Origin: Saccharopolyspora galaxeae
GTDB lineage: Bacteria; Actinomycetota; Actinomycetes; Mycobacteriales; Pseudonocardiaceae
Assembly (NCBI RefSeq): GCF_016526145.1
Contig: NZ_JADDUE010000002.1
Location: forward strand, 124,001-188,000
Direction: 5' to 3'
Length of the DNA: 64,000 nt
In this document: in pieces, positions 59,469 to 64,000 of the stretch
How positions within the stretch are numbered: the stretch's first letter is position 1
How the letters are laid out: each line of letters opens with the position of its first letter
Position numbers and translations under genes: made by a program
The notes under the pieces: model-generated
What the model was told of the DNA's origin: nothing
Database searches by the model: none
What the model saw: only the letters and a program-made list of their open reading frames with translations

Positions 59469-60062
59469 ATGCGTGCCGTGCAGGACGGTTCCGATCCGGC
59501 TGGGGAGCCGGAGCTGATGGAGCGGGCGGCGGCCGGGGACCAGTTGGCCTGGCGGGAGCTCGTGGACCGCAACAGCGCGGTCGTGTGGGCTGCAGCCAGA
59601 GCGTATTCGCCCACGGTGACCGATGCGGAAGACGTGTGCCAGGCGACGTGGCTGCTGCTCGCGGAGAAGCTGGGGAGCGTGCGTGATCCCCGTGCGTTAC
59701 CGGGATGGCTGGCCACGACCGCGCGGCGGGAGGCCGTCCGGTTGTCGAAGGCGCGGCGTCGGGAGTCACCGGTCGGATTCGAGAACGGGATCCTGGACGT
59801 GGTCGACGGGGGCGACGGGCCGGAGAGCAGCGCGCTGCGCTCGCTGACGGTTTCCCGGATGTGGCAGGCGTTCGCGCAGATGTCGTTGCGGTGCCAGCAA
59901 TTGTTGCGGGTGGTCGCGGTGGCGCCGGATGCCAGCTACGAGCAGGTCGGCAAGGCCCTGGGGATGCCGCGGGGCAGCATCGGCCCGAAGAAGGGGCGGT
60001 GCCTGGCGGCGCTGCGGGAGCAGCTTTCCGGTGGCTCGGTTCCGGAGGAGGCCGCCGGATGA
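59469..60062 (+). CDS. ECF-type RNA polymerase sigma factor
   Basis: A 197-residue sigma-70-like factor. Region 2 is RAAAGDQLAWRELVDRNSAV with VTDAEDVCQATWLLLAEKL, and region 4 is MSLRCQQLLRVVAVAPDASYEQVGKALGMPRGSIGPKKGRCLAAL (cut here). It directs RNA polymerase to an unknown promoter set. ATG 59469 follows GGGGAGG. No classical anti-sigma gene is next; the downstream 160-aa gene might take that role. It overlaps it as ATGA. Confidence 0.88.
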   Translation: MRAVQDGSDPAGEPELMERAAAGDQLAWRELVDRNSAVVWAAARAYSPTVTDAEDVCQATWLLLAEKLGSVRDPRALPGWLATTARREAVRLSKARRRESPVGFENGILDVVDGGDGPESSALRSLTVSRMWQAFAQMSLRCQQLLRVVAVAPDASYEQVGKALGMPRGSIGPKKGRCLAALREQLSGGSVPEEAAG

Positions 60063-60541
60063 GGACGCGGAAACCAGCGGAGCTGCGCGTGCTGGACGAT
60101 CTGTTCCACCAGTGCGATCCGCCACCGGGACGGATGCTCACCGCCGCTTATGCAGCCGTGGGCCGGGCGCACGGTTTCGAAGATCCGTCGGGGTTGGAGC
60201 TGATCGGGGACTCGGCCGACGAACCGGCCAACACCCGGCTGCACGGCGCCGCGTCTCGGACGCGGGTGCTGACGTATCTGATGCCGGGGCGGATCGTCGA
60301 GGTCGACTTGGTGCTGATGGTCGGCGGGATGCTCCGAGCGTCCGGGATCGTGCTCAACCAAGCGGGCGATGGCGTTCCGCAAGGTGAGGTCGTCTTGCGC
60401 TGCGCCGATGATCACCACATCGCGGAGCTGGACGAGAACGGCCGGTACGGTGCGGCCGATCTGCACAGCGGGCCGTTGAGCGTCGTGTTCCGGCCGGCGG
60501 GCGCGGCGGCGCCCGCCGTGGCTGATTGGCTGGTCTGTTGA
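60059..60541 (+). CDS. Hypothetical protein, 160 aa, between sigma factor and CHAT genes
   Basis: ATG 60059 overlaps the sigma factor stop. The N-terminal half is helical (RVLDDLFHQCDPPPGRMLTAAYAAVGRAHGF), the C-terminal half beta-rich (VEVDLVLMVGGMLRASGIVLN, EVVLRCADDHHIAELDENGRYGAADLHSG), like the carboxypeptidase-regulatory beta sandwich. It lacks a membrane helix. Its position suggests control of the sigma factor or of the CHAT protein. Confidence 0.72.
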   Translation: MRTRKPAELRVLDDLFHQCDPPPGRMLTAAYAAVGRAHGFEDPSGLELIGDSADEPANTRLHGAASRTRVLTYLMPGRIVEVDLVLMVGGMLRASGIVLNQAGDGVPQGEVVLRCADDHHIAELDENGRYGAADLHSGPLSVVFRPAGAAAPAVADWLVC

Positions 60542-63165
60542 GCGCGGGGACCGCCGTCGCACCGGCGAGGATCTCCGAGTCGTCGGTGCTGTGGTGGCGG
60601 GATCGGGTCGGTGTGGACCCGGCTGGCGCCTTGCGCGTCGCCGAGGAAGTGCTGGCCACAGCCGGGGATCCGCAGCTGCGAGTGCTCGCCAGGCACGTCG
60701 CCTGCCTGGTCGCGGTCGAGCAGGGGCGTTCGTCGGACGCGCGGCAACACGCCCGGCTCGCTCTTGCGGCCGCGCTCCGCGCGCGGCTATGGGATCGGGC
60801 GGCGCAGGTGCGGCTGACCTACGCGTGGACCGAGTTGGACCGCGGTGATCCGGATGCCGCGTGGCAGCACCTGCTGACCGCGGAGCCGCACCTGAGCGGC
60901 GGTGACCTCGCGAGGGCCACCTGCCTGCGCGGCCTGCTGCGGTGCCAGGAGGACCGCTATGACGAGGCGGTCCGCGACCTGTCCGCGGCATTGCCGCGGT
61001 TGACCGGGCACAACGACCACCAGTGGGCGGCGAATGCGCTGGTCGGGCGCGGGCTGGCGCACCTGTACCGCAACCGGCTCGACGAGGCGGAGTCGGACCT
61101 GGCCGCGGCCGAACGGACGTTCCGCACCCATGGCCGGGTCAACCGTGCCGCGCTGTGCAGGCACAACCGGGGCTGCGTGGCGTTGCGGGCGGGAGATCTG
61201 CCGCGCGCGTTGCAGCTGTTCGACCAGGCGCGGGTGCGGGGCGTGGACCCCGACCAGTGCCCGGAGGTCCTGGTGGACCGCGCGGAGGCACTCGCAGGCG
61301 CAGGTATGCACGAGCCCGCGCGAGCCGAGCTGCTGCGAGCGGCCGACCGGCTGGAACGGCTCGGCCGCGCGGTGCGGCTCGCCGAGACCAGGCTGGCGCT
61401 GGCGGGATGTGCGCTGCGCGCGGGAGAACCGCTGGAAGCGATCAACGCTGCGCAGCAGGCCGCTCGGTTGTTCCGCTCCCAGCGTCGTCCGGCGTGGACC
61501 GCACTGGCGGTTGCGACCCGGTGGCAGGCGAGGTTGCGGGCCGGGGAGGCGACCCGGCGCGATCTCGCGTCGGCGCGGCGTGCCGGTTCGGCCTGCGCGG
61601 CGCACGGGTGGAGCACTGCGGCGGCCGAGCTGTGGCTCACCGCGGCCCGGGTGGCCGCGGGCCGCGGCCACCGGACTACGGCGCGACACCTGCTGGAACT
61701 GGCGGCGACGGTGCGCGGTGCGGCACCGGGTGACGCGCGACAACTGGCGTTGGGCCGGCTCGCCGAGGCACTGCTGGCCGAGGACGCCGGTGACACGGTT
61801 CGGCTGTTCGACTCCTGCCGCGAAGGTCTGCGCGCCGTCGAGACGCACGCGGCCGGTATCGCGGCGCTGGAGCTGCGGATCGAAGCGTTCGGACTGGCGG
61901 AGGAACTCGGCGCGACGGCGGTCCGGGCGGCACTGCGCACCGGTGATCCTCGAACCGCGCTGCGCTGGACCGAACGCGGCCGGGTGAGCGCGTTGCACCG
62001 CCGGGCGCTGCGCCCGCCCTCCGATCCGGAGCTGCGCACGGCGCTGGTGCGGCTGCGCTCGGCGGTGGCCGGGATGTGGGGCGCGAAGGACGCGCGGTTG
62101 CGTCATGCGATGTCCGAGATCAGCACGTTGGAACGGCACGTCCGGGATCGGGCACTGCTGGTCGAGGGCGGGGCCGGGGAGTCCGCGGGCGCGTTCGGGA
62201 TCGACGAGGTGGTCACCGCCATCGGCGATGCGGTGCTGCTGACCTTGTTCGCGCACGACGGGGAGTTGCACGCCGTGTCCGTTGTGGACGGTCGGATCCA
62301 GTTGCACTCGCTCGGTTCGGAAGACGGCGCGGTGGCCGAGGCGCAACGGCTGCGCCACGCGCTGGGCAGGGCCGCGGAGTCCGGGGACGAACGACAGCAC
62401 GCAGCCTTCCTGAGCAGCGCGCAGGTCACGGCGGATGCTCTCCAGCAGCGCCTACTCGGCCCGCTGGTCGACTCGCTGTCCGGAGGTCGCAGTTTGCTGG
62501 TGGTTCCCACCGGTCGGTTGCACGCCGTCCCGTGGTCGGCCTTGCCCGCCTGCCGCGGACGCAGCGTCACGGTGGCGCCTTCGCTGCGCTGTTGGATGCG
62601 CGGCAGGGCGGACGGTCGAAGCGAATCCGACGGGGAATCGGTGTGGGTCGCGGGCCCTGGTCTGGAACACGCTGAACGGGAGGTGCGGGCGTTGCACCGC
62701 GCCGGCGGCGGCCGGTTGCTGACCGGCGCAGACGCCGGTGCAGAACAGGTCCTGTCCGCTGTGGACGGTGCCGGTGCGGCGCACATCGCGGCACACGGTT
62801 GGTTCCGCGCCGACCAGCCGCTGCTGTCCTGCCTGGACCTGGCCGACGGGCCGCTGTACGGCTACGACCTGGACCGGCTGCGCAGCGGCCCGCGCACGGT
62901 GGTGCTGTCGGCCTGCGAAGCGGGCCGCTCGGTGGTGGGCCGCGCCGACCAGCTCACCGGCCTCGCCGCGACGCTGCTCGGGCGGGGGACGGTGACGGTG
63001 ATCGCCAGCGTCGTGCCGATTCCCGACGAGCGGACCGTGCACGTGATGGTGGCGCTGCACGATTCGCTCCGTCGCGGCGTGGCCCCGGCCGAGGCGCTGG
63101 CCTCGGCGCAGGCGCGGCACGGCGAAACGGGGTTCCTCTGCCTCGGATACGGAGGCCGATCATGA
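60538..63165 (+). CDS. TPR-CHAT caspase-like protease
   Basis: A protein of about 875 residues. The N-terminal 550 residues are TPR-like helices (repeats such as ARHVACLVAVEQGRSSDARQHARLALAAA). The C-terminal CHAT domain has the His in AHIAAHGWFRADQPLLS (about residue 752) and the Cys in VVLSACEAGRS (about 792), both needed for cysteine protease activity. CHAT proteases act in bacterial immunity and cell death (for instance TPR-CHAT of type III-E CRISPR). TTG 60538 overlaps the preceding stop; TTG 60526 is an alternative. Confidence 0.87.
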   Translation: MSAGTAVAPARISESSVLWWRDRVGVDPAGALRVAEEVLATAGDPQLRVLARHVACLVAVEQGRSSDARQHARLALAAALRARLWDRAAQVRLTYAWTELDRGDPDAAWQHLLTAEPHLSGGDLARATCLRGLLRCQEDRYDEAVRDLSAALPRLTGHNDHQWAANALVGRGLAHLYRNRLDEAESDLAAAERTFRTHGRVNRAALCRHNRGCVALRAGDLPRALQLFDQARVRGVDPDQCPEVLVDRAEALAGAGMHEPARAELLRAADRLERLGRAVRLAETRLALAGCALRAGEPLEAINAAQQAARLFRSQRRPAWTALAVATRWQARLRAGEATRRDLASARRAGSACAAHGWSTAAAELWLTAARVAAGRGHRTTARHLLELAATVRGAAPGDARQLALGRLAEALLAEDAGDTVRLFDSCREGLRAVETHAAGIAALELRIEAFGLAEELGATAVRAALRTGDPRTALRWTERGRVSALHRRALRPPSDPELRTALVRLRSAVAGMWGAKDARLRHAMSEISTLERHVRDRALLVEGGAGESAGAFGIDEVVTAIGDAVLLTLFAHDGELHAVSVVDGRIQLHSLGSEDGAVAEAQRLRHALGRAAESGDERQHAAFLSSAQVTADALQQRLLGPLVDSLSGGRSLLVVPTGRLHAVPWSALPACRGRSVTVAPSLRCWMRGRADGRSESDGESVWVAGPGLEHAEREVRALHRAGGGRLLTGADAGAEQVLSAVDGAGAAHIAAHGWFRADQPLLSCLDLADGPLYGYDLDRLRSGPRTVVLSACEAGRSVVGRADQLTGLAATLLGRGTVTVIASVVPIPDERTVHVMVALHDSLRRGVAPAEALASAQARHGETGFLCLGYGGRS

Positions 63166-63194
63166 CCGGCCAGGCGCTGCTGCGTGCCCGCGGA

Positions 63195-64000
63195 TCAGGA
63201 CGAGGCGAGCTTGTGCAGCCGCCGGATACCTTCGTCCAACATCTCGTCCCGTTTGCAGAACGCGAAGCGCACCAGGTGCCGGGTGTCCTCCGGGTTGTCG
63301 CAGAACACCTGCACCGGGATCGCGGCGACCCCGACCTTCTCCGGCAGTGCCCGGGCCAGCTCGGCCCCGTCGGTGAAACCGAGCGGGCGCACGTCCGCGC
63401 AGATGAAGTAGGTGCCTTCGCTGGCCAGCACGTCCAGACCGGCCTCGGCGAGTCCGTTGGCGAGTCGGTCCCGCTTGCGCTGCAAGCCATCCCGCAGATC
63501 CCGGACCCAGTCGAGTTCGTGCCGCAGGGCGTGCGCCACCGCGGGCTGGAACGGGGCGCCGCCGACGAAGGTGAGGAACTGCTTGGCCGCCCGCACCGCG
63601 GCGATCAGCTCGGCCGGGCCGCACGCCCAGCCGATCTTCCAGCCGGTGGCGCTGAAGCTCTTGCCGACGCTGGAGATCGACACGGTGCGCTCGGCCATCC
63701 CCGGCAGCGTGGCCAGCGGGGTGTGCGCCCGCCCGTCGTAGAGCAGGTGCTCGTAGACCTCGTCGGTGATGGCGATCAGGTCGTTCTCGCGGCAGACCTG
63801 CGCGACCGCGGCCAGCTCGGTGTCGGTGAGCACCGTGCCCGTGGGGTTGTGCGGCGAGTTCAGCACCAGCGCGCGGGTCCGCGGCCCCACTGCCGCGCGC
63901 AGGGCGTCCAGGTCGAGCTCGAAGCGGTGGTCCGGTCCCTGCCGCAGGCCGACGGTGCGGCGGACGCCACCTGCCATGGCCACGGCGACCGGGTAGGAGT
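63195..64000 (-). CDS. PLP-dependent aminotransferase, N-terminus outside window
   Basis: The C-terminal 268 residues of a fold-I aminotransferase enter from the right edge. SPHNPTGTVLTD is the family Asn/Pro/Thr motif, and SSVGKSFSATGWKIGW has the PLP-binding Lys. The C-terminal domain (GTYFICADVRPLGFTDGAELAR, RFAFCKRDEMLDEGIRRLHKL) resembles aminotransferases such as succinyldiaminopimelate or kynurenine/methionine transaminases. Substrate undetermined. It is convergent with the CHAT gene. Confidence 0.88.
   Translation of the reverse strand, partial: SYPVAVAMAGGVRRTVGLRQGPDHRFELDLDALRAAVGPRTRALVLNSPHNPTGTVLTDTELAAVAQVCRENDLIAITDEVYEHLLYDGRAHTPLATLPGMAERTVSISSVGKSFSATGWKIGWACGPAELIAAVRAAKQFLTFVGGAPFQPAVAHALRHELDWVRDLRDGLQRKRDRLANGLAEAGLDVLASEGTYFICADVRPLGFTDGAELARALPEKVGVAAIPVQVFCDNPEDTRHLVRFAFCKRDEMLDEGIRRLHKLASS

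Noticed and set aside
1-64000. CRISPR arrays, rRNA genes or insertion-sequence transposases
   Set aside because: No regularly spaced repeats with unique spacers, no rRNA sequence and no transposase-like reading frame were seen.

Overview
The window is 64 kb of very GC-rich DNA with actinobacterial gene style: dense genes, GTG and TTG starts, ATGA/TGATG overlaps. An Emb-type arabinosyltransferase, an aa3-type cytochrome oxidase subunit I, an acyl-CoA carboxylase/dehydrogenase operon and a ScbR-like regulator point to a Pseudonocardiales-type actinomycete. Saccharopolyspora or a relative is my best guess, by inference from gene content only.

Positions 1-27.7 kb look like ordinary chromosome. 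They hold a truncated flavin monooxygenase, SDR, FkbM methyltransferase, secreted lipase, Crp-type regulator, PAP2-like membrane protein, YigZ, a MetE-like enzyme, FAD monooxygenase, aldo/keto reductase, MFS exporter and ctaD. A double-DUF427 protein follows, with an eight-unit 18-19 bp tandem array beginning at its stop codon. Next come a TetR gene with a large dyad operator divergent from a three-gene acyl-CoA carboxylase/dehydrogenase operon, the arabinosyltransferase, a three-gene glycosyltransferase/methyltransferase/lipoprotein operon, a ScbR-like regulator and a tRNA-Glu, tRNA-Asp, tRNA-Phe cluster.

An integrative element of about 25 kb is inserted at the 3' end of tRNA-Phe, between two identical 50-bp repeats (27949-27998 and 53028-53077). 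It has the layout of an actinomycete integrative and conjugative element (AICE). On the minus strand lie integrase, Xis-like protein, DUF3631 ATPase, primase-polymerase, GGDEF protein, a small zinc/membrane protein, an FtsK/TraB-type DNA translocase, membrane proteins, Nudix hydrolase and small proteins. A divergent XRE repressor gene sits beside a four-copy direct-repeat operator. The cargo has two HTH-TPR regulators, two paralogous phosphotransferases, an amine oxidase and a secreted phospholipase A2 coupled to a two-helix membrane protein. A nested module between 83-bp direct repeats carries an integrase fragment, an HTH protein and a NACHT ATPase. A pentapeptide-repeat protein closes the cargo. 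Beyond the right att site lies the 3' stub of a second, related integrase, so two elements accreted here.

From about 53.4 kb the sequence returns to chromosome: a PP2C-like phosphatase, a YczE membrane protein divergent from its MocR-type regulator, a Pro-rich secreted protein, and a cluster of subtilisin-like protease, ECF sigma factor, small protein and TPR-CHAT protease. A PLP aminotransferase runs off the right edge.

The most interesting parts are the NACHT protein with an N-terminal RHIM-like motif inside its own nested module, a 62-residue element protein with a similarly spaced motif, the phospholipase/membrane-protein pair, a CTAG-rich perfect inverted repeat next to the translocase gene, and the S8-sigma-CHAT cluster.
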